From NCBI RefSeq assembly GCF_000340215.1, contig NW_006921545.1, forward strand, positions 126,071-190,070: DNA of 64,000 bases, written 5' to 3'. The notes beneath the pieces are model-generated. The model worked only from the letters and a program-made list of their open reading frames with translations. It did no database searches and was not told where the DNA came from. Source of the DNA: Pseudocercospora fijiensis CIRAD86 (Eukaryota; Ascomycota; Dothideomycetes; Mycosphaerellales; Mycosphaerellaceae). A program made the translations under genes and the position numbers. How positions within the stretch are numbered: the first letter of the stretch is position 1; each line of letters begins with the position of its first letter. Positions 31,936 to 43,852 of this stretch are shown here, in pieces.

Positions 31936-33369
31936 CTACTACCTCTATCTAGGCGTCCCGCTTTTTAAGCTTATATATATCTCCTACCTTCTATCTTTTG
32001 CCTTCTACCTTTTACCTTCTACCTTTTACCTTCTATACTATTCTATATATAGTTGTTTCTATTCTCGATCGTTCTTATCTTATCTTCCGCTAAGTATACT
32101 AAAATCTATTTAGTTAGCGGTCTATACTAAGCCTATACTAAAGCGCCTAAGACTAAATCGTTTAACCCTTATATAACCTACCGTATTAGAGTTAAACAAT
32201 CCTATATAGTATACTAGTTTAACGCTAGATATCGATAAACCTCGAAAAAAGGTCCTATCTAATATAGTATCGTTTAAGCCTTATAGTACTTATCCTAGTC
32301 GAGCGGAGCGACGGTATAGGGCTCGAGAATAATATATAGTACTACCTTTACTATAGAAAGTAACGTAAAAGTATAGCCTAAGGTTTAGGTACGTAACTGC
32401 GACCTAAATTATTAGCTAATTATAGTGCGCGCTTAATTTTAGGGGCATATCTTTACAATCTAGCCCCTATATAGTATATAGTATATATTACTACTACCTC
32501 TTTGCTAACTACTAACTAATAATACGTTATTAGTAGTAATCTAATTTAGTCTCGACCTCTACGCTAGACTAAATACTCGGAGTAAGTCTACTAGCTATTT
32601 CTAGGTAGGTCTATCGTATTTAAAAGTTAGCCTTACTATCGCTAGTATACTAGGCTTCGTTACTAAACGCTAACTTTAGAATACTTATTTTGCTACAATA
32701 ATATTAAAGAACCGCGCTTTTACTATACTCGTCGTTATAATATCCCTTTATATAATACTATCTTTAACTATATCGCGCTTCTATAAGCTCGCCGCCGCTA
32801 CCGCCGCCGCTAGGACTCGAGTCGGTTTTGCTATCTGCTAGTATACCGCTTAAGAAGCTTAGTAACAAGTAGTAAGATGCTATTAATACGCAGAAGAAGA
32901 AAGATAGGAATACGAAGCGCGTATCTAAACGCGCTTATACTAATAGCTAATAATAATAATTCCTACCCGAGCTACTAGATCGCGCCGCGGTTAGTTAAGA
33001 GCGTCTAGATTTTAGCTATTTACTAGAAATCTAGTAGCTAGCGAATAAGACCGAATAGAAAGCCTTCTTTTAGAGTAGATACCGCTAGATTAATGCCGAT
33101 AATCTACTAAGCCTTAAAGAGGTCCGCCGGCTTATATACGATATAGTAGATTATATATAAGCCGTATAAGTATAAAGTAGCGTCTACTTAGAAGGTCTAC
33201 GTAAGATTCTTAGGCTACTTTATCTAGGAAAGGGATTTATGCCGAGGCCTATCTAGGTTAATTAAGTCTATACTATTATTTTTAGCGGTAACGATCTACT
33301 ATAGATCTCTAAAATAGGCGAAGGTAAGACGCTAATATTCCTCGCCTTTACGCTACTAATAGGTATATT

Positions 33370-33640
33370 ACTATTACTATTGCTATTGCTATTACTATTA
33401 CTATTGCTATTGCTATTACAATTGCTATTACTCTTGCTATTACTCTTACTCTTACTCTTACTATTACTCTTACTATTACTCTTACTATTACTCTTGCTAT
33501 TACTCTTGCTATTACTATTACTATTACTATTACTATTACTATTACTATTACTATTACTATTGCTATTGCTATTACTCGTACTATTACTATTGCTATTACT
33601 ATTACTATTACTATTAGTATTAGTATTACTACTACTACTA
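33370..33640 (+). repeat. In-frame TTA/CTA leucine microsatellite, about 80 codons
   Basis: The stretch is almost wholly ttactattactcttac and ctattgctattac hexamers. It lies between helicase motifs I and Ia, is in the same phase as both sides, and encodes uninterrupted leucine. A leucine run of this length is not part of any RecQ fold, so it is an expansion. Confidence 0.85.
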
Positions 33641-35436
33641 ACTCTTACTTGCCTAGGTCTAATTACCCTTTAGTTTATACTACTTAATCGTCGCGGCGAG
33701 GAGTAGGCTAAGAGTATTATAAATATCGCAAAGGAGCTAGACGTCCTACTAAATACTATTAATATTACCTCTAAGACGAGGAGTATTAATCCTAATCTCT
33801 TTAAGTATATACTCGAGGGCAAATACTACTCGATTATACTAAGTCTAGAGATAGGTACGAGTCCGGAGTTCTATAAGCTCCTTCGAGATCTAAAGGTCCG
33901 CGTACGTATCGGTCTAGTAGTTATTAATAAGATATACTTAGTAAATAAGTAGCGCGACTTTCGTAAGGAGGATACTTAGATCTATAGACTACGTAAGCTC
34001 CTCTATACCGATATAGTTAAGCTTAGCTATTCTACTACTATATCCGAGGAGACCGAAGAGTTTATACTTAAGTATAGCGGCTTTCGAGAGGTAGGTAACG
34101 AGCTATACTAGATAAAGATCCTCCGGAGTAGTATCGTCCTTATACTATATATATCCTACGTACTATCCTAAAACGCTAGCTTAGCTCGTATAATTACCTC
34201 TACTTTACCGCTAATAGCGCCTTTAATAGTAAGACTAAGGAAGCAATATCCGAGAGGATTAAAAAGGCGCTTTTATTTATCGATAGTTAGAAGTATATCT
34301 AAGATCTAACTAATATTATCCGCTACTAGTTTACTACTACTACCGCTAATTACTAAGATCTAAAGAATAGATATACCTAGGATATTAAGGATATTAATAT
34401 TTATACTACTATACTACTAGTATCGCTAAGCGTAACTAGAAGCGTCGATATAATTAGTACTATAAGACAGCCGACTATCTAGAAGTATCTTCGAAGTATC
34501 GTATTATAATCGCTATAATTATATTTAGTATCGGCTTAAATATTCTAGATATCGAGATTATCGCGTAGGTTAACTTCCCTATTATATATAGTATTAAGGT
34601 ATAGTATAGCGCCTTAGTCGTATTAGCCGTACTATTACTAGTAGTCTAGCTTTTATCTTCCTCCTATAGTATATCGAGGATAGTATAAAGAAAGTTCGTC
34701 CTAGTACCGACTTAATAGCTATTAATATTCCTCGTCGTAATCGTCGTAACTCGTATACGCTATTTCGCCTATCTAGACTCCGCTAATCTAGGCTACCGGG
34801 CGAGGATACTAGTATAGCTAGTACGTAATAAGTCGCTAATACGGTTAATAGTAATAATAAGGCAGAGAATCCTATATACTAGACTAACTCGGAAATCGCT
34901 ATATAAGAGAAGATTCCTCGTATCTAGATCGAGGTCTAGAACGATTACTACCGAGAGTAGTATAGTATATATCCTCGTAAAGTTATTCTCCGGTATCTTA
35001 GTAAGGGTAAGGCACTATATATCTAAGACCTGCCTAAAAATAAGGCCTACTATAATATCTATAATCCGGAACCTAACCTTAGATATATAAATCTAATTCT
35101 AGAAGCCGCGAAACCTCCGATATTTAAAGTACTAAAGTCTAATACCCGACTAGGTACTATATTTAAGATACTTTAGGCGTAGATCTCTACTAAAGTTAGT
35201 AACGACCGGTATCCTAGCTAGGAAGATAGGACTATATTTAAGTTCCTTTGTTCTTATATCGTTAGTAGTCGTATACTATATAGTATTACTAATATCTTTA
35301 CCGCGACTAACTTAGTATATAGTTAGAATACTATAAAGGGTATTAATATTAATAAAGATCTTATTTAGAAGAAGGTATCCGAGTATAAGGAGTAGTACTA
35401 TTCTATCGATAATAGATAGCGGCCTTTTAGATTATA

Positions 35437-35834
35437 TAAACCCCGTAGTAGTTCGGTTTCCGAACTACGAAACGTATATAGTTTAGTTTCTTAGCGGCAG
35501 GCTACTAGTTTAGTTCTAGTTTAGTTTACTATCTCGTATAGTCTAAACTAGTTTCCGAGAAAATCTAACTAAACTACTACGATATACGACAACCTTAAAT
35601 CGAGTCCGGAGCACGATAGGGGCCCTATATAGAGTATATTATATATACTATACGATTTTATCTATATTTCAGACTACTTAGACGTAATTTAGGTCGAGCT
35701 TTTGTTTATAGCCGGTACGTAGCCGGCAAACCGATCCGTATACCGGTTTCTTAGTAAACTAAACTAAACTAAACTAAACTAGAATTTTAGCTTAGCAAAC
35801 TAAACTAAACTAGCCCGAACTACTACGCGGTCTA
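35437..35834. mobile_element. MITE-like element, 398 bp, hAT-type 8-bp target duplication
   Basis: A perfect duplication agattata flanks it at 35429-35436 and 35835-35842. Terminal inverted repeats are taaaccccgtagtagttcgg at the left and, inverted, tagaccgcgtagtagttcgg at the right. The interior is AT-rich, has direct actaa repeats, and has no frame. Ignoring the element and one target copy, the helicase frame on either side is continuous, which fixes the boundaries. Partial copies lie at 3290-3410 and about 41840-41945. Confidence 0.88.
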
Positions 35835-36940
35835 AGATTATATAAGTTCCTAAGTAAACCTAAGCGTATTAGTCCGGAGGTTTTTAGATAGTAGTATAAG
35901 GATATCGATATAAAGAAGAAGCGTATAGAGGACTAAAAGAAAGCTATAGAAACCTCCGTTATAATAGTAGAAGTAGAAGCCTAATCTACCTAGGATACTT
36001 TATTATAGGGCATCGCTACTACGACGAGATCCATAATACTAACGTCGCTACCGCCTACTAATATTTAGCTATAAGCGTAACCTAGTATCCTACGGAATAG
36101 TCTTACTTAGTCCGGTTATATATAGGCCGATCGTCTTCTTAGTTATAATAGCTAGGCGATAGACGTACGTTCTATAGCTAGTAAAGGTTAAAGTTAAGGT
36201 ACTCTTAGTAGTCTTAGAGATAGATAATTAGAATCTACTATAGGATCTTCTAGTAACGCTAGAGGTAACGCTAGAGGTAACGTTAATATAGTTATATAGG
36301 ATACTACTAGCTATCGCGATAGGCGTATTCCTTTTAGTACTCTAGGAGGTTAACGTAATATACCTTATATTAATCCCTAGATTAAGGCTAACTATAAGCA
36401 ATCTAAGTAGTTACTACGTACTATATCTCGTACTATAGAAGAGACTAGAGGTAGGGTACTCCGCCGTAAGCGTAGGCTATTAGAGGCTAGTTAGCGTATA
36501 CTAGGTAGCTCTCTAGATAGGCATTAATCGTTAATCGGATATAGGAGAGCAGAAGAGACTACTTAGAGATTAATAGCTCGCTAGAAGGAATAATATACTA
36601 GAATTATAGACGAGGGCTAGGCTAAGAATAGTTTCTACTTCTTTAACTAAACCGTTCTCGCTATAATCTCTAGTTTTAGTCGTATTTACGCTACCGATAG
36701 GTTTGCCTTCGTAGTTAAGTATATTACTATACACTTTAGCCCGATCTTCTTAAAGGCCTCTTCCTCGTAAATTATCTTAAGTATATTACTATTATCCTAG
36801 TTAAATAATAGTTATTACGTCTCTATAATAGCGAGGACTAGCTAGTATAGCTTCTAGTACTAGTATAGCTTTTAGTACTAGCTAGTATATAGCCTTAGAT
36901 ACTAAACTAGTAGGCCGCGGCTATTGCCTTTAAAGTATAG

Positions 36941-37504
36941 TATTACGGGTAAGTAACGCGTACGTAGATACTAGATATAAGACTTAATAGATTCGATAAA
37001 GAGCTAAGTCTATCTACGTAAATCCGAATAGTTTTGTACGGTACGCTAAGCGCTAAGTAGTAGGTTAGAATTGCGTAGGCTAAATGCCTAAGGGCAGTAC
37101 CTTCTACCTAGGGCGTAGCCCTTTATATTATCCCTACCCTCCTCCTCCTCCTTCGTAGTAATAGAACGCCCCTCGTAATTTCTAGCGCTATTACTTTAGA
37201 TATTAGATCGGCACTTATCTAAGCTTTCTAAAGTAACGCGCTCGTAGTTTCCTTCCGCGCGGCTAGGATTTCCGCTACTTTCTAATTGGGGTTACCTTAT
37301 CCTAGGTTTTAGGGACTATTACTTTCTTCTAGGCCGCGCTCTTTTACCTAATAACTGCCTTCTAAACGCCGTAACTTCTTTTTTAAACGCTTTACTTATA
37401 GTCGCGCCTTCCTTCGCTTTTACGACCTTTACTTCTATATCGCTTTCTAGGAGTTTTAATATTTTCCCCTTTTTCTTCTTTTTCTTTTTTTTCTTTATAT
37501 ATCC

Positions 37505-37573
<69 letters not shown>

Positions 37574-40188
37574 TTATAATAAGTTCCTATCCTATTCTTC
37601 CGCGATTTTCTTCGTAAAATTAACTATTACCGTAAGTCGTAACGAAAGAGCTTATTTCTAATTCCGCTTAGTATCTCCCGTTAAATACAAGTTCTACCGT
37701 AGGTAGCTATTAGTTCTAGTCGGACTATATTTAGTTAATATAGTTTCGAAGGTAAGCTTATATATCCTAATTTACGCATTCTAGACCTCCGTCGGTTTAT
37801 AGATAGTAAGCGGAGCTTAGCCTCTACTTTATACTAAGGAGTCGATATATTTCTTTCTAATATCCTCGTTTAACTTATACCTCTATCGCTAGTAATCGCT
37901 CGGAGTAGTCTATAATACCTAATATAGTATTAGAATAAAACTACGTATTCCTCCGCTTTTATAGAGAGAGTACCGATTAGGGCAATCTACCTACTAAGGC
38001 GGTCCTTAATTACCTAGAGGTAGTAGTTTCCGTCGGATTCGGATAGGCTAGTTATAAAGTCTATTAAGATCTCCTAGAAGAAACGGTCGGGAACCGGTAG
38101 TAGTTTTAGGAGGCCGTATTTATATTCTCTCTAAACTTTATTATATCAGTAATAGTTATAGTTTCGTAGGGATTGTCGTACCTATTTTAACTATAGCGGC
38201 TAGTAAAAGTCGCGACCTAGTATAGAAGCGGTAGAATCCCGGCCTAAGTAGCCGTAAAGCGGTAAGTCGTAGATCGACTAGATAATCTTCGTATATAATA
38301 TATCCTACTAGAGTTCTTCGGCTCCTATATCCTTATATTCGGCCTCCGTCGTAGCTAGTACTCCTAGAACCTAGAGCTTGCTATAGTAGCGGAGGAACCC
38401 CTTAGGGTCTATCGTATAGTCTCCGATCTAAATCTTCGCTTTAATTTCCGGCTATAATATCCTAGATTCCTCCCGGAAGTATCGTCTAGTATACCGTATC
38501 TTTCTTAACTATACTTTTCTATAGTTCGTTTATTTCTAGTACCTAGAATAGTTTAGCGCCCTCTAGCGGGGTTACGTAGGCTCTATCTCGTTCGCGAGTA
38601 GAAATAATAGGCTCGCTTTAGATACGCGTAGGAAGTTTCGAATTGTAGCGCTAGAGATTTATATGTTTTCCGGCTAATTTAGAAAGAGATCCGGTTCTAG
38701 AAGTCTTCGGAACCTTAAAAGCTTATCGTCTTAGCCTAACGTATCCTATTCTCTTCTCGATAAGATATCTAGAAGGATTACCTCGACTCCTAGCCGGTAG
38801 ACTAGAATAAAATAGTATTTAGCTAGTTTTTCCTACTATCGGATCTATCTCTCGGATAGTTAGCGCTTTACTATAAAGTACTCTAGGTTCTTATAGTACG
38901 TCTAATTCGTAAAGGGACTATACGACTTTAGCTTAGAATCCTAAAACTTAATACTAGATATAACTACGAGTATTTCTTTATCGTAGATATCGTAGTTAAT
39001 CTCGGCCTTATTTAGTTTCTTTAAAAAGAAGTCTACCGGTCGTCGGATCCCGGCCTTTTCTTAGATAAAAGCGCCTCTAATCGCGAACCCGCTATAATCC
39101 GTTTCGAGGAAGGTTAGAAGGAACGGGTCCTACTAGATAAGTACCGGAATACGTTAGAATTTGTCCTTTAGCGTCTCGAATGCCTTATTCTACTCCTTTC
39201 CCTAAAAGAATAGGAAACCCTTTCCGGTAAGCGCGGTTAATAGTACGGAGATCTTAGAGTAGTTCGGTACGAATATACGGTAGTAGTTCGTAAATCCTAA
39301 GAATCGACGAACTTCCTTCTAGGTTTTAGGTACTACCTACTTCTATACGGCTTCTACCTTTTCGGAGTCGGCTAATACGCCTTCTCCGTCGGCGTAGACG
39401 ATAAACCCTAGATACTTAATCTTTTTCTAGGCGAACTCGCTCTTTTTAAATCTAGGTAAAGGCCTCTATCCTAAAGCTTCTTAAGAGCGGTCCTTACCTT
39501 ATAGAAATAGTCTTCCCTCGTACCGCTCGAGTAGGTTACTATATCGTCTATATAGCCTAACGCGAAATCGTCTATAATACTCCTATAGAAGAATATTAAT
39601 ATACCGTTAAAATATTACCGGGGCTTCGGATAAACTAAAAGGGTATACTAGCTATTCGAGTAAACTAAGTCTAGTACGGAAGGCCGTTTTATACTCGTAT
39701 CCTTTTACTATCCTTATCTTATAAAAGGCCGAGACTACGTTAATCTTAGTTAACTATCGGGCTTCCGTTAGGTTCCTTATAGTATCCGGGATTAGTAGAA
39801 GTAGATATCTATCGTATTTCGTAAGAGCGTTAAGCGCCCTATAGTCGTAGTAGAACCGGAGTCCTCCTTAGGTTTCTTAACGAATAGTACGGGCGCCGCC
39901 GCTTCGGAGTTCGTAGGGTTTATAAATCCCTTCTATAAGAGCTCGTCGAGTAACTTTCGTAAAACTAGGAGCTCTTATTTCGATATACTATAAAGCGGTC
40001 CCTAAGGAGGCTATAGCTAGGACCCGTCTAGTTTTTTACGGAGCTCTATTATATAAGCGATACTAGGACGGTAGGGCGCTAACTTATCGGCTTCTCTTTA
40101 ATAAAATAGCGTAGCTATATCGCGAACCTTAGGGGATAGTTTCCTCTTTAGCTCCTTAATTATCGGGTATCCTTTTATCTTTAGGGCC
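36941..40188 (-). mobile_element. Truncated Gypsy element, internally deleted, RIP-killed
   Basis: A 187-bp LTR at 36941-37127 matches those of the complete element at 56022-62791. Internal sequence follows the complete element, but about 1.6 kb corresponding to about 56660-58240 is missing (junction near 37625), which removes the chromodomain. Similarity stops at about 40188, so Gag, protease and the other LTR are absent. The reverse transcriptase motif is present as FALGYIDDIV near 39540-39565 on the minus strand. No second target duplication can be found. Confidence 0.85.
37505..37573. repeat. CTA trinucleotide microsatellite
   Basis: More than 20 tandem cta units inside the truncated Gypsy near its polypurine-side LTR. 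The equivalent position in the complete element (56603-56622) has only about seven units, so the run expanded in this copy. Confidence 0.85.
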
Positions 40189-40314
40189 TTTAGAACTACT
40201 ACCGCTAGCTCTAGTACTAGAGAGAGCGTTACGAGTAAGGCTCCGTATATAACGACGATAAGCGCTTCTACTACTAGTAGTAATAATCGTACGAAGCGTC
40301 GATAGCGCCTAGAA

Positions 40315-40990
40315 AGTAAGTCTTATCTATAGCCGGTAGCGTAGCCGGTAGCGTAGTAGGCATTCTTACTTTTTTTTACTAATCCTTCTTTAGCTATAGC
40401 CCTTCGAGAGATTCGGAGGTATTAGAGTAATAGTAAACCCCTAATCCGTAAAGCTCCTTTATAATAACTTATTCGCGAAATTGCCTAGTATATTATACTA
40501 GACTATCGCTTGTAAGTATCCGTAATAGAGGCCCTTTTAGAGGCTTTAGAAGCCTACCTAGTTTGTATCTTCGAATATATATTTCTCTTCTACCTCTTTT
40601 CGAACTATACTAATATTATTTTAGCGGTTAACCTTATTAGCTATCTACGCGAAGCGTATTACGATTACAGATAAGGATTTCAAAGCCCTTAATTAGATTC
40701 TTAAAGGCTAGAATATCTATATTTAAGATAGTAGTAGGTAGGATAGATATTCTAGTAGGAAGGATATTCTTAGTATTATCTATAAGCGTTTCTATATACG
40801 AAATATACCGCTATTATACCGCGCTATATACCGCGCTCTAAATACTCTCTAAGTATATATATATATATAATATAGTATGCTTTATTAGCCGTATAGAATA
40901 GAAGTCTTTAAGAATCCCGTTAGTACTAAGGAGTAAAAATGCCGGGTACGCTATCGGCTACGCTACCGGCTACGCTGCTAGGTCTTATAA
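40315..40990. mobile_element. Possible 0.7-kb inverted-repeat element with GCCGGT minisatellite ends
   Basis: The left end (about 40318-40375: tcttatctatagccggtagc, then gtagtaggcattctt) and the inverted right end (about 40930-40985) share aagtcttat-like starts, two to three gccggtagcgta units and a gcat-plus-T-run segment. No coding frame or clean target duplication was identified, so the call is tentative. Confidence 0.4.
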
Positions 40991-41839
40991 AGAACTAAAA
41001 GAAGATAGATATTTAAGCTAATTTGTATTAGTTTGGATTTTTATAAAAAGAAAATAGGGAAGAAGGAGGAAGTTTAAAGAACCTAATACTAATATTTATA
41101 GGAATTATCTCTATTTTCTAGACTATATTATATACCTACCTTCGTAACTCTACCTAATACTCCCTCTAAATATTATTTTCCTCTACCTACTAGAAATTTA
41201 ACTAGGTACCTAGACCTATAGCTACCTCTATATCTTTTACTATCTTCTATAGATTAAAGGACTCCGCTATAGTAGCCTCTACCTCCTTATATAATACGAA
41301 GTTACTACCTACCCTACCCTTTTTATCTACTAAATAACTAAGAGTTCTAAGGAACGAACTAGTATTCGGCCTTAGTATAGCGAGTAACTAGTAGAACGTA
41401 GTATAGAGCTACTTAATTGCTCTTTTATAGACTATACTAATACCGAGGGAGGAGCTATCCTAGTACTTAATATTAGAGGATAGTTTAGAAGGAAAGTATT
41501 AGAACTTCTTAAGGAGGGCTTCGAGGGAAATCGATAAGTTCTACCTAGATCTAGATAAGGATATTCTACTAAGTAGTTAGGGGATTAATTAGCGAGCGAA
41601 AGGATAAAATTTATACCTAATAAGTACAGTTTCTAAACCGAACTATAATAGCTTATATATATATACTTTTAATTAATTAGTGCCCTTAGCTAGTTGTCTA
41701 TAGATTTAGGGTAATATAAGTACCTTTCTATAACTAAGAAATGCCGGCTACGCTACCGGCTATACTCTCGTTTTTTTAAAGGGCTTACTTCGAGTTACGT
41801 ATATATTCTTATACTTCTTAGAAACCGATAAATTCTATA

Positions 41840-41945
41840 GTTCGAACCTACTACTCCTATAGTTGCTTAGCAAACTAACCTAAACCAAACTAGATCTTCG
41901 GCTTAGCAAACTAAACTAGACTAACCCAAACTACTATAGGGTCTA
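41840..41945. repeat. Degenerate partial copy of the MITE-like family
   Basis: The segment has cttagcaaactaaactaga runs and ends ccaaactactatagggtcta at 41945, resembling the right terminus of 35437-35834. No partner terminus was found. Confidence 0.45.
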
Positions 41946-42199
41946 ATAAATAGGGATTATATTAAGACTAAGCATACGTAATAGACTAGTAACTAGGGCT
42001 AGCTTCCGAACCTACTAATAACTAATTATAAGCACTCTACCTAATTCTTCGTATACGAGCCTAAGAATAAGCTATACTAAGCTAGTAGGCTAAATATAGC
42101 TATTTGCCCTTTAAGGCTATAGCTTAATATCCTTACGATAATATCTAATATAAAGTAGCTAAGGTCTACTACGATATGTTTAGCTAGGTCCTCTAGGTC

Positions 42200-42485
42200 T
42201 ATAATAGAATATAATATACCGTGTTATCGCGATCTAAGCCCTAAGAGCAAATCCTAAATAAATTACGATATAGGTCTTAGCGTCTACCCTTAAGGATAAG
42301 GCGATAGTAATAGCGTCGAGAACTAGGGACCTATATACTTCGAGGGCCGAGATATCGGTATATAGAAGGACCTCGAAGTATTGTAGGTTAAACGTTAGCG
42401 TAATATTATCCTTAAAGTCTAGGATTTATTATAGGTTTATCGGAGGACTAACCTTTTTATATAGTAAATATAGCCTAAAATTCTT
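42200..42485 (-). pseudogene. Degraded minus-strand frame inside the composite unit
   Basis: A frame of about 90 codons is open except for a few TAG/TAA codons (for example NITLTFNLQYFEVLLYTDIS). It lies just inside the right inverted end of the composite. I do not recognise the family. Confidence 0.35.
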
Positions 42486-42827
42486 ATATTAGCGAGTACT
42501 TTATAAAAAGAGATATCTTTATCGTATTATTATATAGGATAGCTTTTTTAAGTTTGTCTATTAGTATCTAATATATAGTTATACTTATATAAATTCGAAT
42601 TGTCGTTTATATACCGAACGACGATATAGGAGCCGTATAGTTTCCTTTTCTACGCTTCGCTATAGGCTTAGTATAGACCGCTAACGATATAGATTTTAGT
42701 ATACTTAGCGGAAGATTATATAGGAACGATCGAGAATAGAAATAATTATATATAGAAGGTAGAAGATAGAAGGTAGAAGGTATATATAAGTCTATAAAGC
42801 GGGGCGCCTAAATAGAGGTAGCTAGTA

Positions 42828-43852
42828 CCTTAATCCTAATCTAATAATAAGCGTTCGGGCAGTATTAGTAAGTATATAATTTTATTCGACTAGAATATAA
42901 TATATTTACTTTCGACTTTAACTAAGGCTATAGTATAAATATAGTACGTACTAAATTAGGAGTTTAGTAGCAGTATAGGACTCCGCTATTATTATTCCCC
43001 TAACTATATAGCTAAGTCTTAGAAAATAGCTTAGAAATTGGTTATAAGTATTCCTTAACTTTGACTTCATCCCCTCGTCCTATAGTTCCTATAGAGCGAT
43101 ATGTGATTGCATAAGCAGCTTAAGTATAACAACTCACGGATTGGCTTATAAAGAGTCTCGCCTAGGATATGACATGCATAGAATGTTATGCTCCCCGAGT
43201 AGGAACTTTGGGCACTGAATCAGGCCTGCAACCTTAGTCCTAGGCCTAGACACTCATCCTCACGCTCACAAGAACCTTCTTTGCTTCTTCTGGCTTCTTG
43301 CTCGAAGTCTCAGTCCTGAGCTTCTGGCCTACGGGCTTCACTGCCTGGCCTTGCGAATGGACATCTTCCCTAGAGCGAGTGAGGCATAACTGCCTTCTGT
43401 TTCCGCTGTCGTGCTGTACCTCGTACTCAAGCCTTTCATTCCAACAGCCTCCACTTCAAGCATGTTATTCCCACCTTGTCGAGCGCTATGACGTGCGGGT
43501 TGGATTGAATCGAATTGGCGGAGTGCAAGAAGGCCTTAGCTCATGGCACAAAGAATCGGTCTTTCAGAGTATGACACAAAGGTATTGTTTGGAAGCAGTG
43601 AGAAGCGAACAGCATCGTCAATTCTCGTCTCGACGTGAAGTGCAGTCAGCAATCTTTGTTATGGTCGGGTAGGTCAGGGAACGAATCTCCGCCATGATAT
43701 GACTGAATGCAAGCGGAAATGCGCCGACGATGGTCAGCAGCCGAATCAAACACCATCTGAGATCCGCAACCGCTGTCAAATCAAACCACCTTGATTGCGC
43801 ATACTACGTAGTCTTACATTACAAGTAAACCGAAATTGTCTTTTGATTTCCA
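42828..43852. other. End of RIP block and gene-free start of island 3
   Basis: 42828-43055 is RIP-mutated satellite sequence like that at 31530-31935. From about 43056 composition is ordinary. 43056-43852 contains only a 124-codon frame (43298-43672, plus) without an ATG start, which I do not accept as a gene. It includes the downstream flank of the minus-strand gene that follows. Confidence 0.5.

Larger units (their letters stand above)
32900..36060 (+). pseudogene. RecQ-like SF2 helicase, RIP-inactivated
   Basis: One frame (codon phase of 33305) reads KGFMPRP, GNDLLW(stop)ISK, then GEGKTLIFLA, matching a Q-like motif and Walker A of RecQ-type helicases, at about 33235-33350. After a leucine microsatellite it continues in frame to a DEIH-type motif II now reading VVINKIYLVNK(stop)RDF (about 33930-33963) and motif III now STTISEET (about 34034). 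Each altered residue (D to N, E to K, H to Y, W to stop) is a CpA or TpG to TpA change. The frame can be followed to about 35436, and across the inserted element at 35437 it resumes in phase (KFLSKPKRISPEVF). The upstream limit is uncertain. It would have been an ATP-dependent DNA helicase; here it is dead. Confidence 0.72.
31936..42825. mobile_element. Composite unit with about 190-bp inverted ends and a RecQ-like helicase
   Basis: 31936-32130 and the reverse complement of 42650-42825 align along their length. They share CTACCTCTATYTAGGCG at the outer end, tttctattctcgatcgttc in the middle and ttagcggtctatactaagcc at the inner end, with the main difference in a ccttctac microsatellite. Both outer ends are bordered by TA and then by copies of the same satellite, as if the unit had inserted into it. 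Inside lie the helicase pseudogene (plus strand), a degraded minus-strand frame near 42200-42485, and later insertions: a MITE-like element, a truncated Gypsy and a 0.7-kb inverted-repeat element. Subtracting these leaves about 6.5 kb. Whether it was one mobile element or a chance inverted pair is not proven. Confidence 0.5.

Noticed and set aside
33380..33673. 97-residue frame of almost pure leucine
   Set aside because: It is the translated microsatellite within the dead helicase frame and starts at a non-ATG codon; not an independent gene.
43298..43672. 124-codon plus-strand frame
   Set aside because: It starts at TTG, has irregular composition and no supporting context.
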